In this document: piece after piece, positions 1 through 10,499 of the stretch
How the letters are laid out: each line of letters begins with the position of its first letter
Numbering within the stretch: position 1 is the first letter of the stretch
The notes under the pieces: model-generated
What the model saw: only the letters and a program-made list of their open reading frames with translations
What the model was told of the DNA's origin: nothing
Database searches by the model: none
Program-made: the position numbers and the translations under genes
NCBI GenBank assembly: GCA_947448735.1
Contig: CANFOS010000004.1
Location: 1 to 64,000 of the forward strand
Direction of reading: 5' to 3'
DNA from: Comamonadaceae bacterium
GTDB taxonomy: Bacteria > Pseudomonadota > Gammaproteobacteria > Burkholderiales > Burkholderiaceae_C
DNA: 64,000 bases

Positions 1-3000
1 CCCAAAGCAGCACAAGGCCTGCCCCAAGGCACCGGAGACGGCATCCACCAAAGCTTGCAAGCGCTGACCTTGGAAATGCCTCAAGCATTACAAGCCGCAC
101 TGATAGACATCGACGGCGACGGCTATTTAGAGCAAAGCCAATGGTTCAACAACAACCAGACCCTGCTGGCGATTGACGCCAACGGCAACAACAGCATTGA
201 TGCAGGCGAGCTGATCCAACTCAGCGGCACCAGCCTGAACGCCCTGAGCTGGCTGGACGCCACGGGCGATGGAAGAATCACCGCCAGTGACCCCGCCTTT
301 AGCGCACTGCGCCTGTGGATCGATATCAACAGCGATGGGAACAGCACCAACGCCGCAGCAAGCGAAACCCAAACCCTGGCCCAGGCCGGCATCATCGCCA
401 TTGACTTCACCAGCAGCCCGCCGCAAGTCATCAGGGCAGACGGCAGCACCACAGCCCTGACCGTTCAAACCCTGACCGCCAACATCTTGGGCACCCGCTA
501 CCAAGACGTGCAAGGCGGCGTACTGCAGCAAGACGAGCAAAGAAACGCAGACGGCACCCTGGCCGCACCCGAGCAAACCCTGCACGCCGTCAACACCCGC
601 CAGTTTGATGGCCAGGCCGACCATATCCGTGGCGGGGAGGCAGTTGTAACACCGGGGCAAAGCCAATCGACCGTCGATGCTGGCGACGCCCGAACAAGCA
701 CCACCACCAGCAAAACCATCAACAACCAAAGCACGCAAACCAACACCACGGTCAATGCGGGCGATGGCAGATTACAAAACGGCCAAGCTGGGAACGCCCA
801 AACCGGACAGCCCGAAAAAACCAGCCAAGCCGCCCAAGCCGCACAGATCCGCAGCCAAGCATTGGCCTTTGTTCCATTAGGCACAAGCAGCGCAACGCAA
901 GAGCAGCGCCAGGCGCTAGACACCATGATTCGCAGCACAGGCAGCGGCCTGTTTGATGCGGCCGGGGGTGCCTTGCCGTTAGCCGCGATAGCCACCGGCG
1001 CGGCGGCCGTGCAGTGGCCGACGGTCAGCAACGCGGCCAGCGCCAGCGATGCGGGCAGAGCATCATCGATGGTGCCTCAGCCCCGCTATGAGGATTCGGG
1101 CAGCAACGTCAGGCCGATCAATGACAGCCCTGTATCTGAGAATTCCGTCACCCCGGGTTTGAGCCGCGAGCCACAAGCCAATCAAAATACGCCCAACACC
1201 AGCAACTCAAACAGCACGCCCAGCACGCCCAACACCCCCAGCACACCAAACACCGCACTTCAAAGCCAGTTTGATGCATCGAAAGAGCCGCTAGCCCAAC
1301 AAAATAATAGTCAAGCAGCTGCGAATTCAATAGCAACTCAAAATAGTTCAAGCCGCTCGGCTAATTCATCAAGCAATACCCCCAGTGGCCAGGCACGGTC
1401 AGGCGACGACAACAACAACGACAACAACGACGACAGTTCAAGCCAAGCCAGTACCTTCACCACCCCTACCACCCTTGCCACCTTCAGCAATTCATCTGGC
1501 ATCCAGCTCGCCTATCCAAGCGCCATGGGCGAAACCGCAGCAGGCACGGAAGACACCCCACTGCGTTTGAGTCAATCCGCACTGCTGGCCAACGACAGCA
1601 CAGACAACGCCACCAGCAGATCGGGCGAGCCCGCCTTAACCATCACAGCGGTTTACGCGCCCACCCACGGCAGCGTGTCGCTGCAAACCGGTGCCGATGG
1701 GCTGGCTGAGGTGGTGTTTAAGCCAGATGCCAACTACCACGGCAAGGCCAGCTTTGGCTATACCGTCACAGACCAGTACGGCCTGTCCAGCCAAGCCAGC
1801 GCCACCCTGGACATTGCAGCCTTCAACGATGCCCCGGTCACGCAAGATGAAACCGCCACCGGTGATGAAGACAACACCTTGCAATTCACCGCAGCCAGTT
1901 TGCTGGCCAATGACAGTGATGTAGACACGGCAGTCGATGGTGATGTCTTGACCATCACCCGCGTGGGCAGCGCCCAGCATGGGCAGGTGTTCTTGGCAGC
2001 AGACGGCACGGTTAGCTTTACGCCTGATGCCAACTACAACGGCCCGGCCCAGTTCAGCTACTGGGTAGGCGACAGAACGCCTGCCAGCATTGCCGCTGGC
2101 GAAGGCTACGAGACCCAGGCCGTTGTGCGCTTGACCATCTTGCCCGTCAATGACCTGCCGGTGGTCACTGATGAAAGCATCAGCAGCGACGAAGACATTG
2201 TTCTGAACATCAACCCCGCCTTGCTGCTGGCCAATGACACCGATGTGGATACGGCCACCAATGGTCAAAGCCTCAGCATCAGCGCAGTCACAAGTGTGGG
2301 TAGTGCCCAGCACGGCAGCGTTGCCCTATTGCCTGATGGAACGATTCAGTTCACCCCCGAGCAAGACTACTTTGGTGCCGCAGGCTTTGGCTACACCGTC
2401 GATGACGGGGCGGGTGGGCTGGTGCAAGGCCAGGTGGTGGTTAACCTGGCGCCGATCAACGATGCGCCTTTGGTGCTGGGTGAAACCATCACCTTTGCCG
2501 AAGACAACATACAGACCATCAGCCAAAGCGCCCTGCTGGCCAATGACAGCGATGTTGACAACCTGCAGAGCGACTTGCGCATTGTTGCCGTTGGCAACGC
2601 CACCCACGGCACGATCAGTCTGAACCTGGATGGATCCATCCGCTTTGCACCCGATGCAGATTACTTTGGCCCGGCCCAGTTCACCTACACCGTATCAGAC
2701 GGAACTGCCGGCGTGAACAGTTTCAGCATCGGCACAGCCACGCTAGACATCACACCTGTCAACGACGCCCCCCGCCTGGTGGGCGAAAGCTTGACGCTGG
2801 ACGAAGACACCCAGGCCAGGTTCAGCATTGCCAGTCTGCTGGCCAATGACACCGATATCGATAATGCCCATAGTGATTTGACGATCACAGCCGCCACCAT
2901 AGACCCAGCCAGCGCGGCCAACGGCAGCGTCAGCATCAGCAACGGCCAGATCGTCTTTACGCCGACGCTTCACTTCAATGGCCAGGCCAGCTTTAGCTAC

Positions 3001-4974
3001 ACCGTCAGTGACGGGGTGGGGGGCACAAGCCAGGCCAGGGTCAACCTGAGCTTCAACCCCATCAACGATGCACCCGTGGTGAATGGCGAGCTGGTGTTTG
3101 GCAAGAAGGACATGGGCTACACCTTGACCCAAGCTGCGCTGCTGGCCAATGACACGGATGTGGAGACGCCGGGCAATCTGCGAATCAGCAGTATCAGCAA
3201 CGTACTGCACGGCACAGCCACACTTAATACAGACGGCAGTGTGCGGTTTGTGCCCACCGCAGGCTATGCCGGGCGCGGCAGCTTTGACTATGTGGTGACT
3301 GACCCAGACGGGGCCAGCAGCACGGCCACGGCGCAGATTGACTTTTCGCGGATCAACACCAGCCCGATCACGACTGACGACAGTTTTACCGGTTATGAAG
3401 ACATCGCCTTTAGCATCGCAGCGGCGCAGTTGCTGGTCAATGACCGGGATGACGACAACGCCTTCAGCGAGTTGCGGGTGGTGGCAGTCGATGGCGCCGC
3501 CAATGGCACAGTGAGCTTGCAGCCTGACGGGTCGGTTCGATTTTTGGGCAACCAAGACTTTTACGGCACAGCCAGCTTTAACTATCAGGTCAGTGATGGG
3601 GAGGGAGGGCTGACCTGGGCGCGTGCGCAACTGAGCTTGCAGTCGGTCAATGATGCGCCTGTGATTGAAGATATTTGGGGCGGGCGGCCGATTTACGGGA
3701 CGCAAACAGTCATGGGCTATGTCGGTGTTGATGACAGTGGCGCAGCTGTCTACGGTCCGATCACAAGAACAATCACTGACCCCGGTTTGGCGCTGTCCTT
3801 GTACAACTCAGGTCAGCTGGCTGGCAGCCTTTACCGTAACGGGCAGGTACGCCCGGTCTCTTTTGACTACGCAGATGGGTTTGTTGAAGTTGGTGAAAGT
3901 GGTACCCACATAGATGATCCTTATCGGCAAAATGGCAAGCTGATCGCTTATGACGTGGACGGCGATTCGTCAGCCATCTCATTTGGCATCGCTGCTTCTC
4001 CACAGCACGGACATGCTTGGGCAAACCAGTACACCAGCGACAGTGCGCCGGCGAGCATAGACCATACGCAGGCTGGTGCTTACTGGGTGGCCGAGACTGG
4101 CAGCTGGCAGTACTACAGTCAGCGTGGTGATGGGTATACCGGTGGTGACTACTTCACCATGCGCGCGACCGACAGTAGCGGCGCTTTTGTAGATCAGGTG
4201 ATCGGCGTGACGCATACTGGTTCACCTGCATCAGGCGGCGGTGGCGGCAAAAAGCCTGTCACGCTGGACCTGGATGGCAATGGCTTGCACTACATCGGTC
4301 TGGACGATTCGCAGGCTTACTTTGACGTGAACAACGATGGCTGGCGCGAGCACCTGGCTTGGGTGTCCGCTGGTGATGCTTTGCTGGTGCTCGACAAGGC
4401 CGGCGACAAAGTCATTGACCGATTTGATGAAATATCGTTTACCGGCTACCTGCCGGGCGCGCGCACGGACCTGGAAGGCCTGTCGGCATTTGACAGCAAC
4501 GGCGATGGTTTACTGAGCCGGCTGGACACGCGTTGGCGTGAACTTTCAGTCTGGCAAGACGCCGATGGCAATGGCCTCAGTACCGCGTCAGAGGTGCACA
4601 CGCTGGACGAAGTCGGCATCACGCAAATTTCATTGGTCAGCGACCATCAGCTGCGCGAGCTCGACGGCATCGTCGAGTTTGGCCAAGCGCGCTTTACCTG
4701 GGGCGATGGAACGACAGGGGCGGTGGGCGATGTCACCTTGCCGGTGGCGGCAACCGTGCATGCTGGTGCGCCGCCTGATGCGCAGCCAGCCCAGACGCCT
4801 GAACACGTGGCTTTGCTGATGGTGCAAATGATCAGCACGGTGACTGCAGCGCAAGACATTGAACCGCTGGCCCTTGTGCCGATGAGCGATGCGCTCGAGC
4901 CGCAGCACGAGCTCCTGGCAACACAAGCCGATTGGCAGCAAACAGGCCAAGCCGCACAGTTGCAAGCGGCTTGA
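1..4974 (+). CDS. Large cadherin-like repeat protein, probable type I secretion substrate (5'-partial)
   Basis: The frame is open to the left edge, so the start is outside the window; a TTG at 55 is only an internal candidate. At least 1657 residues are visible. They begin with an EF-hand-like Asp-rich module (DIDGDGY, DANGNNSID, DATGDGRI, DINSDGN). A Ser/Asn/Pro/Thr-rich low-complexity linker follows (about 1080-1500). Then come seven tandem ~100-residue Ig/cadherin-like domains, each carrying an ED...LLANDxDxD signature (about 1500-3660), a unique segment, and a second Asp-rich module (DLDGNG, DVNNDGW, DSNGDG, DADGNG). Such repeat proteins are usually secreted, Ca-binding surface adhesins exported by type I systems, and such a system lies immediately downstream. 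I see no classical GGxGxDxUx RTX nonapeptides, which is unusual for a protein encoded beside a HlyC-type acyltransferase. Its role as the secreted substrate is inferred from context. Confidence 0.85.
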   Translation, partial: PKAAQGLPQGTGDGIHQSLQALTLEMPQALQAALIDIDGDGYLEQSQWFNNNQTLLAIDANGNNSIDAGELIQLSGTSLNALSWLDATGDGRITASDPAFSALRLWIDINSDGNSTNAAASETQTLAQAGIIAIDFTSSPPQVIRADGSTTALTVQTLTANILGTRYQDVQGGVLQQDEQRNADGTLAAPEQTLHAVNTRQFDGQADHIRGGEAVVTPGQSQSTVDAGDARTSTTTSKTINNQSTQTNTTVNAGDGRLQNGQAGNAQTGQPEKTSQAAQAAQIRSQALAFVPLGTSSATQEQRQALDTMIRSTGSGLFDAAGGALPLAAIATGAAAVQWPTVSNAASASDAGRASSMVPQPRYEDSGSNVRPINDSPVSENSVTPGLSREPQANQNTPNTSNSNSTPSTPNTPSTPNTALQSQFDASKEPLAQQNNSQAAANSIATQNSSSRSANSSSNTPSGQARSGDDNNNDNNDDSSSQASTFTTPTTLATFSNSSGIQLAYPSAMGETAAGTEDTPLRLSQSALLANDSTDNATSRSGEPALTITAVYAPTHGSVSLQTGADGLAEVVFKPDANYHGKASFGYTVTDQYGLSSQASATLDIAAFNDAPVTQDETATGDEDNTLQFTAASLLANDSDVDTAVDGDVLTITRVGSAQHGQVFLAADGTVSFTPDANYNGPAQFSYWVGDRTPASIAAGEGYETQAVVRLTILPVNDLPVVTDESISSDEDIVLNINPALLLANDTDVDTATNGQSLSISAVTSVGSAQHGSVALLPDGTIQFTPEQDYFGAAGFGYTVDDGAGGLVQGQVVVNLAPINDAPLVLGETITFAEDNIQTISQSALLANDSDVDNLQSDLRIVAVGNATHGTISLNLDGSIRFAPDADYFGPAQFTYTVSDGTAGVNSFSIGTATLDITPVNDAPRLVGESLTLDEDTQARFSIASLLANDTDIDNAHSDLTITAATIDPASAANGSVSISNGQIVFTPTLHFNGQASFSYTVSDGVGGTSQARVNLSFNPINDAPVVNGELVFGKKDMGYTLTQAALLANDTDVETPGNLRISSISNVLHGTATLNTDGSVRFVPTAGYAGRGSFDYVVTDPDGASSTATAQIDFSRINTSPITTDDSFTGYEDIAFSIAAAQLLVNDRDDDNAFSELRVVAVDGAANGTVSLQPDGSVRFLGNQDFYGTASFNYQVSDGEGGLTWARAQLSLQSVNDAPVIEDIWGGRPIYGTQTVMGYVGVDDSGAAVYGPITRTITDPGLALSLYNSGQLAGSLYRNGQVRPVSFDYADGFVEVGESGTHIDDPYRQNGKLIAYDVDGDSSAISFGIAASPQHGHAWANQYTSDSAPASIDHTQAGAYWVAETGSWQYYSQRGDGYTGGDYFTMRATDSSGAFVDQVIGVTHTGSPASGGGGGKKPVTLDLDGNGLHYIGLDDSQAYFDVNNDGWREHLAWVSAGDALLVLDKAGDKVIDRFDEISFTGYLPGARTDLEGLSAFDSNGDGLLSRLDTRWRELSVWQDADGNGLSTASEVHTLDEVGITQISLVSDHQLRELDGIVEFGQARFTWGDGTTGAVGDVTLPVAATVHAGAPPDAQPAQTPEHVALLMVQMISTVTAAQDIEPLALVPMSDALEPQHELLATQADWQQTGQAAQLQAA

Positions 4975-5102
4975 ATACCCACTCACCTTACTCAGAAAAT
5001 ACCAAATGACCTCCGACCAAGGTCATCAGCGACATACAATAAAAGTAACAAAAAGTAACTTGACCAGAAGAATGAGCTTCACGGTCAGTCAGGGACGGAA
5101 AC

Positions 5103-5600
5103 ATGAATATCTCACCGCCAATTTTGGGCGACGTTCTGGCTTTGGTCGAAATGGGCCGAAGCTGTCATCTCGAAAGCCGTTTTTCACGATTGCCCTATGA
5201 CGCAGAACGTGTGTCGCAGAGGTTTAGGCGAATGATTGAGCAACCTTTGGGCACCACATTTTTTGTGGCTGCAAAGCATGCGTCTGGCGCGGTGCATGGC
5301 TTGATGATTGGCAGCGTAGATGAGTATTTCTTCTGTCGTGAACGGGTTGCGTCATCGATCTTCTTGCTGGTGGACCCGCAGCATCGCGGCGGGCTGGCGG
5401 CTATCAAGATGGTGATGGCGTTTCGAGCGTGGGCGCATGCGCGTAGCGCGGCCGAAGTCTACATTGGCGTGGCCAGCGGTGTGCGAATGCAGCGCACCGG
5501 GCGGTTTTTATCCAAGCTTGGCTTGCAGCTCAGTGGCGGTAATTACTCGGCATGGCTGCCGGCACCCTCCGCCCAAGTTGGCTTAGCTTCAGTTCATTAA
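5103..5600 (+). CDS. GNAT-fold acyltransferase-like protein
   Basis: A 165-residue protein with the shape of a GNAT N-acyltransferase. A central strand (SSIFLLVDP) is followed by a QHRGGLAAIKMV segment that matches the acyl-CoA pyrophosphate-binding motif A. A late strand (EVYIGVAS) and a C-terminal helix/turn (RFLSKLGLQLSGGNYSAWL) follow. The ATG sits after GGACGGAAAC, a weak purine-rich site. It lies 128 bp after the repeat protein and 5 bp before the ABC transporter, so it is probably the first gene of the transport operon. Substrate and acceptor are unknown. Alternatives are a long-chain acyl-amino-acid synthase type or a modifier of the secreted protein or peptide. The fold call is fairly sure and the role is open. 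Confidence 0.7.
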   Translation: MNISPPILGDVLALVEMGRSCHLESRFSRLPYDAERVSQRFRRMIEQPLGTTFFVAAKHASGAVHGLMIGSVDEYFFCRERVASSIFLLVDPQHRGGLAAIKMVMAFRAWAHARSAAEVYIGVASGVRMQRTGRFLSKLGLQLSGGNYSAWLPAPSAQVGLASVH

Positions 5601-5605
5601 AACCC

Positions 5606-7834
5606 ATGCAAACCGTTACCCACCCAATTGACGCTCAATCGCTTGAGCCTGGTTCGCCCTACGCAGATGGCGTCGAAACAGCTGCAAATTCTGACAACGA
5701 TTTACATGGCCTGATGGCCTCATTTTTGCATTTGCTGGGAACCAGTGCCGACGTGGCGCGACTGGCCCAGCACCATGCATGGGCAGCTTCGGGCGTCAGC
5801 AGTGCCCAGTTGGTACAGGCCCTGCAAAGCCTGAACCTGGATGTGAAGTACCACCGCACACCACCGGACAAATTGATACGCGGGCCGCTGCCGGCCATGG
5901 CGCGTGGCTCACAAGGGCAGTGGCTGCTGATAGGCCACGCCGACAAACAAGGCGTGGTGGTGCAAACCTCGGTCAGCGCCCAACCGCAACACCTGACTTG
6001 GCTGCAGTTTGATTCACAAATGGCACCAGCCTCACAAATTGAATGGGTGACAGCGCGTATGCCGGCGGCGGGGCTGGCGGGCCGCGACGATATGCCGAGT
6101 GTAGGTTTTGGTGTGGCCTGGTTCTGGACATCATTGAGCCAATACAAGCGGGTACTCAGCGAGATATTGCTGGCCTCGTTTTTCGTCCAGATCTTTGCGT
6201 TGATCACGCCCTTGATATTTCAGGTCGTGATTGACAAGGTGTTGACTCACCGGTCTATGACCACGCTGGACGTGATGGTGATAGCCCTTCTGGGTGTAGG
6301 GGTGTTTGAGGTGATTTTGGGCGCCATGCGGCACTATCTTTTCAGCCACACCACCAATCGTGTCGATGTCGAGCTCGGTGCCAAACTGTTTCGCCACCTG
6401 ATGCATTTACCCCTGTCTTATTTTGAATCGCGGCGCAGTGGTGACACAGTGGCCCGCGTGCGTGAACTGGAAAACGCGCGCAACTTTATGACGGGTGCTG
6501 CGCTGACAAGCTGGCTTGATTTGTTTTTTGCACTCGTGTTTATTGGCGTCATGTTCTATTACAGCGCCACACTGACTTGGATTGTGATTGCCGCCTTGCC
6601 AGTGTTCTTTTTGGCGTCCTGGGTCATCACACCACTGATGCGCAAAAAACTGGAAGACAAGTTTGCCCTGGGCGCTGAAAACCAGACCTTTCTGGTGGAG
6701 ACGGTGACCTCGATGGAGACGCTGAAAAGCCATGCGGTTGAAGGGGCCTGGCAGCGCGACTGGGAGCGGCGTTTGTGTGACTACGTGACTGCATCTTTTG
6801 AGTCAGGTCATCTGGCCAATGCGACCCAACAGTTCATTGGCCTGGCCAGTAAGGTGCTAACGGTGTTACTGCTTTACTTTGGCGCGCTGATGGTCATTGA
6901 CGGCAGCTTGACGGTTGGCGGTTTGATCGCCTTCAATATGCTTGCAGGCCGCGTGAATGCACCTATTTTGAAGCTGGCGTCTTTGTGGCAAGACTTCACG
7001 CAGATGAGGGTCAGCATCAAGCGGCTGGGTGACATCATGAACGCCGCACCTGAACCCGCATTCAGACCTGGCCGCAGCACGCCGCCCGTGCTCAAGGGGC
7101 GGCTGACATTTGAGGGTGTGTCGTTTCGCTATGCGCCGAATGCACCGGAAGCGCTCAGTGATGTGAGTGTGGACATTCAGCCTGGCGAGATTGTCGGTAT
7201 CACTGGCGTGTCGGGTGCTGGCAAGACAACGTTGATGCGCCTGGTTCAGCGTTTGTACGTGCCTGAAAAAGGGCGGCTGTTGCTTGACGGCACCGACCTG
7301 AGTGTGATGGACACGGCCTGGCTGCGTTGCCAGATCGGCGTGGTGGGACAGGACACGGCCTTGTTTAACCGCACGGTGCGCGAAAACATTGCGCTGGGTA
7401 ATCCGGTCATCAGCACCGAGGCTGTGATGGACAGCGCACGGCTGGCGGGTGCGCATGAGTTCATCCTGCAACTGCCTGAAGGATATGACACGGTGATCGG
7501 TGAGCGCGGCAGTAAATTGTCGGGCGGGCAGCGGGCTCGCATTTGCATTGCGCGGGCACTGGTTACCAACCCGCAAATCTTGCTGTTTGACGAGGCAACT
7601 GCATCACTTGACTACGAAAGCGAGCGCGTGATTCACGACAACATGGCCCGCATTTGCGCAGGACGCACAGTTTTTATGGTCGCGCACCGCTTGTCGACCT
7701 TGCGCATGGCCAATCGCATTTTGGTGTTGGACAAGGGCCGGGTGATGGAAGCAGGCAGTCACCGTGACTTGATGAATGTGGACGGCCGCTATGCGTCCTT
7801 ATACCGCGCCCACCAGGTTCTGGAGGCCGCATGA
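5606..7834 (+). CDS. Type I secretion ABC transporter with C39-like domain
   Basis: Inner-membrane ATPase/permease that would drive export across both membranes with the HlyD and TolC partners encoded next. I start at the ATG at 5606 (MQTVTHP); an open frame extends back to 5552 but overlaps the previous gene. The product has 742 residues. The N-terminal ~130 residues look like a peptidase-C39-like domain (HGLMASFLHLLGT). I see no catalytic Cys there, so it should bind rather than cleave substrate, as in HlyB. A six-helix transmembrane region follows, then an ATPase domain with Walker A GVSGAGKTTL, signature LSGGQ, Walker B ILLFDEATASLD and the VAHRLST H-loop. Absence of the Cys argues against leader-peptide cleavage by this protein. 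Confidence 0.93.
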   Translation: MQTVTHPIDAQSLEPGSPYADGVETAANSDNDLHGLMASFLHLLGTSADVARLAQHHAWAASGVSSAQLVQALQSLNLDVKYHRTPPDKLIRGPLPAMARGSQGQWLLIGHADKQGVVVQTSVSAQPQHLTWLQFDSQMAPASQIEWVTARMPAAGLAGRDDMPSVGFGVAWFWTSLSQYKRVLSEILLASFFVQIFALITPLIFQVVIDKVLTHRSMTTLDVMVIALLGVGVFEVILGAMRHYLFSHTTNRVDVELGAKLFRHLMHLPLSYFESRRSGDTVARVRELENARNFMTGAALTSWLDLFFALVFIGVMFYYSATLTWIVIAALPVFFLASWVITPLMRKKLEDKFALGAENQTFLVETVTSMETLKSHAVEGAWQRDWERRLCDYVTASFESGHLANATQQFIGLASKVLTVLLLYFGALMVIDGSLTVGGLIAFNMLAGRVNAPILKLASLWQDFTQMRVSIKRLGDIMNAAPEPAFRPGRSTPPVLKGRLTFEGVSFRYAPNAPEALSDVSVDIQPGEIVGITGVSGAGKTTLMRLVQRLYVPEKGRLLLDGTDLSVMDTAWLRCQIGVVGQDTALFNRTVRENIALGNPVISTEAVMDSARLAGAHEFILQLPEGYDTVIGERGSKLSGGQRARICIARALVTNPQILLFDEATASLDYESERVIHDNMARICAGRTVFMVAHRLSTLRMANRILVLDKGRVMEAGSHRDLMNVDGRYASLYRAHQVLEAA

Positions 7835-7849
7835 TGATGGAAGCACTTG

Positions 7850-9169
7850 ATGACAACATCTGACAAACACGCTATTTTTAGCACCGCGGCCATCGCGCTC
7901 AGGCAGCAGCCGCCTTCACGCATTGCGCGTATGGTCTCCGTCACCATTTGCGCCATGGCGGCTTTGAGCGTGGCGTATGCAACCATGGCATCGATGGACA
8001 TCGTCGTTACGGCGCAGGGGCGGGTGATCACATCTGGTAAAAGCAAAGTCATTCAGCCGCTGGAGCCGGGCGTGATCAAAGCCATTGCCGTCAAAGATGG
8101 TCAAACCGTCAAGGCAGGCGACTTGCTGGTTGAGCTGGATGCGACCGCCACGCAGGCGGACCGCGACAGGCTGCAACGGGAGCTTTGGGAAACCCAGGCC
8201 GATGTGCTGCGGCTTGAAGCGCTGCTGTCGGGCAACGCGGCGTTGGCGCCATCTGCCGGTTTACCTGCGACCATGCTGGTTAACCAGCAATCGGTATTGA
8301 GCAGCAGGCGTGCCGAGCAGGGCTCGCGCATGGCCGCACTGGACGCAGACATCGCCAAGCGCACCGCAGACCGTGACGCGATCGCCGCCAACATCAAACA
8401 GCTCAGCAACAGCCTCCCGCTGGTGCGCAAGAAGCACGAGATGCGTGAAGAGCTGGCCAAGACCGGGCACATTGCAGAAACGGGTGTGATTGAAACCCGG
8501 CTGGAACTGCTAAACATGGAAAAAGAACTGGCGGTGCTGGGCAATCGGCTCAACGAGTCTGCTGCCAGCTTGAATGCATCGGTGCAGCAGCACAAACAGG
8601 CGCAGGCTGAGTTTCGTGCCCGGGCGAGTGCTGAGCTGGTCGATGCGATGCGCAAAAACGATTCAGCCAAACAGGAACTGGTCAAAGCCAGCCAACGCCG
8701 TGACCTGACAGCACTGCACAGCCCGATTGATGGTGTGGTGCAGCAGTTGGCAGTAACCACGGTGGGCGGCGTCGTGACGCAGGCGCAAGCCTTGATGACG
8801 ATTGTCCCGTTCAGTGAAGCGCTGGAGGTTGAAACCCAGGTCATGAACCGTGATGTGGGTTATCTCAAAGTGGGCCAGCGCGTGATCAATAAGGTAGAGA
8901 CTTTCGATTTCACCCGTTTTGGCTACATTGAAGGCACGGTTCAGTGGGTAGGCACCGATGCGGTGAACGACCAAAAGCTGGGGCCGGTATACCCGGTACG
9001 TATTTTGCTGAAAGCGGGTCAAACCCCCCATGTTGTGAACGGCTTGCGAGGTGCAGTCACGGCCGGCATGAGTGTGACGTCTGACATCCGCACAGGGGAG
9101 CGCCGCATGATCGAGTATTTCATCTCCCCGATGATGCGCTACCAGCAGGAGTCGTTACGTGAAAGATAA
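7850..9169 (+). CDS. HlyD-family membrane fusion protein
   Basis: Periplasmic adaptor that links the ABC transporter to the outer-membrane channel. I use the ATG at 7850, preceded by GGAAG at a good distance; a TTG at 7847 is in the same frame. The 439-residue protein has one N-terminal transmembrane segment (about residues 25-50), a lipoyl/barrel segment (VIQPLEPGVIKAIAVKDGQ), a long coiled-coil middle rich in Ala/Lys/Glu, and a C-terminal beta-barrel closing with the HlyD-type stretch GLRGAVTAGMSVTSDIRTGE. It starts 15 bp after the ABC gene stop and overlaps the tolC-like gene by 11 bp, indicating a coupled operon. Confidence 0.93.
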   Translation: MTTSDKHAIFSTAAIALRQQPPSRIARMVSVTICAMAALSVAYATMASMDIVVTAQGRVITSGKSKVIQPLEPGVIKAIAVKDGQTVKAGDLLVELDATATQADRDRLQRELWETQADVLRLEALLSGNAALAPSAGLPATMLVNQQSVLSSRRAEQGSRMAALDADIAKRTADRDAIAANIKQLSNSLPLVRKKHEMREELAKTGHIAETGVIETRLELLNMEKELAVLGNRLNESAASLNASVQQHKQAQAEFRARASAELVDAMRKNDSAKQELVKASQRRDLTALHSPIDGVVQQLAVTTVGGVVTQAQALMTIVPFSEALEVETQVMNRDVGYLKVGQRVINKVETFDFTRFGYIEGTVQWVGTDAVNDQKLGPVYPVRILLKAGQTPHVVNGLRGAVTAGMSVTSDIRTGERRMIEYFISPMMRYQQESLRER

Positions 9170-10499
9170 GTCGCGCGTCTTGCTGATTGGTTGCGTTGTT
9201 TTGCTTTGGGTTTCGCAAGCCTCGGCAGACGACCTGGTGGGCGTATACCGAAAAGCGCAAGCGCACGACCCGGCCTACCGCGCTGCTGCATATGCTTTGC
9301 GTGCAGCGATGGAGCGTGTGCCCCAAGCGCGCGCCACGCTTTTGCCGGCAGTCAATTTGGTCAGCGGCAACAGCAAGCAGACAGGTTTGGCATCGTTCAA
9401 TGATGCCGCCAATTTAGACCGCCACGTCAACAGCTGGAACTGGAGCTTGCAGATCACCCAGCCTTTGTGGCGGGCTGCCAGCTGGGTCAGCTTGAACCAG
9501 GCTGAGCAACAAGAGCTGCTGGCTCGCAGCCAATACCAGCTGGCTGAACAAGACTTGATCTTGCGCACAACACAAAGTTATATGGATGTCTTGGTGGCAC
9601 GAGAGGCGGCACGCGTTGCGCTGCTGCAGGTGTCATCTGTTGAGCAGCAACTTGGCCTTGCGCGCCGTAACTTTGAAGTGGGTACGGCCACCGTGACCGA
9701 TGTATATGAGGCGCAAGCCAGGCTTGACCTGTCGCGCGCGCAGGCCGTGGCAGCGCGTAGTGAAGTTGACAACAAAGACGCTGAACTGGCACGCATGTTG
9801 GGGGAGCCGGCTCAAGTGTTGATGCGTTTGGGCGACAACAGCCGTTTGCCGGCCTTGCAGCCCGAGAATGTTCAGTCCTGGGCCGACAGTGCGCGTGAAC
9901 AATCATTGCAAGTGCGCGTTGCACAAACGGCACTTGAGGTGGCTGAGCATGAAATCACCAAAAACCAGGCCGCCCATTCGCCCAGCTTAGACCTGACGGC
10001 TGGCTACGGGCGCAACTTTGCATCAGGCAGCATCAGCTCGCCGGCTGATATTTCCACCCGCGTTCGATCGAGCCAGGTGGGCTTGAGTTTGTCTGTACCG
10101 ATTTTCTCTGGCGGCGGCATCCAGTCGCGTGTGCGCGAATCGATAGCCCTCAAAGACAAAGCCGAAGAAGACCTGGAAGCTGTGCGCAGGCAGGCGGTAA
10201 CGCAGGCGCGGCAGGCTTTTAGTGGCGTGGTGAACGGCCAGGCTCAGGTTGATGCGCTGGCCTCGGCTATCTTTTCAAGCAAGAGTGCGGTGGATGCCAA
10301 CAAGATTGGTTACCGTATCGGCACGCGCATCAACATCGACGTGCTGAACGCGGAGCAGCAGCTGTACGCCGCCCAGCGTGACTTGCACAAAGCACGGGCC
10401 GATACGCTGATGCAAAGCCTGCGCTTGAAAGCCGCCAATGCTACCTTGGCTGAAACAGACTTGTACGCCATCAACAACCTGCTCGAAAGCGCTCCATGA
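9159..10499 (+). CDS. TolC-family outer-membrane efflux protein
   Basis: Outer-membrane channel/periplasmic tunnel of the type I system. Start is GTG at 9159, inside the end of the hlyD-like gene. The 446-residue product has a clear signal peptide (VLLIGCVVLLWVSQASA) and two related halves of long helices and strands, including the TolC-type segments RNFEVGTATVTDVYEAQARLD and IGYRIGTRINIDVLNAEQQLY. Its stop overlaps the start of the acyltransferase gene in an ATGA junction at 10496. A dedicated TolC inside the operon suggests the whole exporter was acquired or kept as one unit. Confidence 0.93.
   Translation: MKDKSRVLLIGCVVLLWVSQASADDLVGVYRKAQAHDPAYRAAAYALRAAMERVPQARATLLPAVNLVSGNSKQTGLASFNDAANLDRHVNSWNWSLQITQPLWRAASWVSLNQAEQQELLARSQYQLAEQDLILRTTQSYMDVLVAREAARVALLQVSSVEQQLGLARRNFEVGTATVTDVYEAQARLDLSRAQAVAARSEVDNKDAELARMLGEPAQVLMRLGDNSRLPALQPENVQSWADSAREQSLQVRVAQTALEVAEHEITKNQAAHSPSLDLTAGYGRNFASGSISSPADISTRVRSSQVGLSLSVPIFSGGGIQSRVRESIALKDKAEEDLEAVRRQAVTQARQAFSGVVNGQAQVDALASAIFSSKSAVDANKIGYRIGTRINIDVLNAEQQLYAAQRDLHKARADTLMQSLRLKAANATLAETDLYAINNLLESAP

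Noticed and set aside
2743..3705. Long minus-strand open frame opposite the repeat protein
   Set aside because: It mirrors the repetitive, GC-biased sense gene; its translation has no family features and the opposite strand has clear domain repeats.
5006..5028. Small inverted repeat ATGACCT..AGGTCAT after the repeat protein
   Set aside because: Seven-base arms without a T run; not enough for a terminator or operator call.
5552..5605. Extended start for the ABC transporter at 5552
   Set aside because: It overlaps the GNAT coding region and adds a non-family N-terminus; ATG at 5606 follows the GNAT stop.
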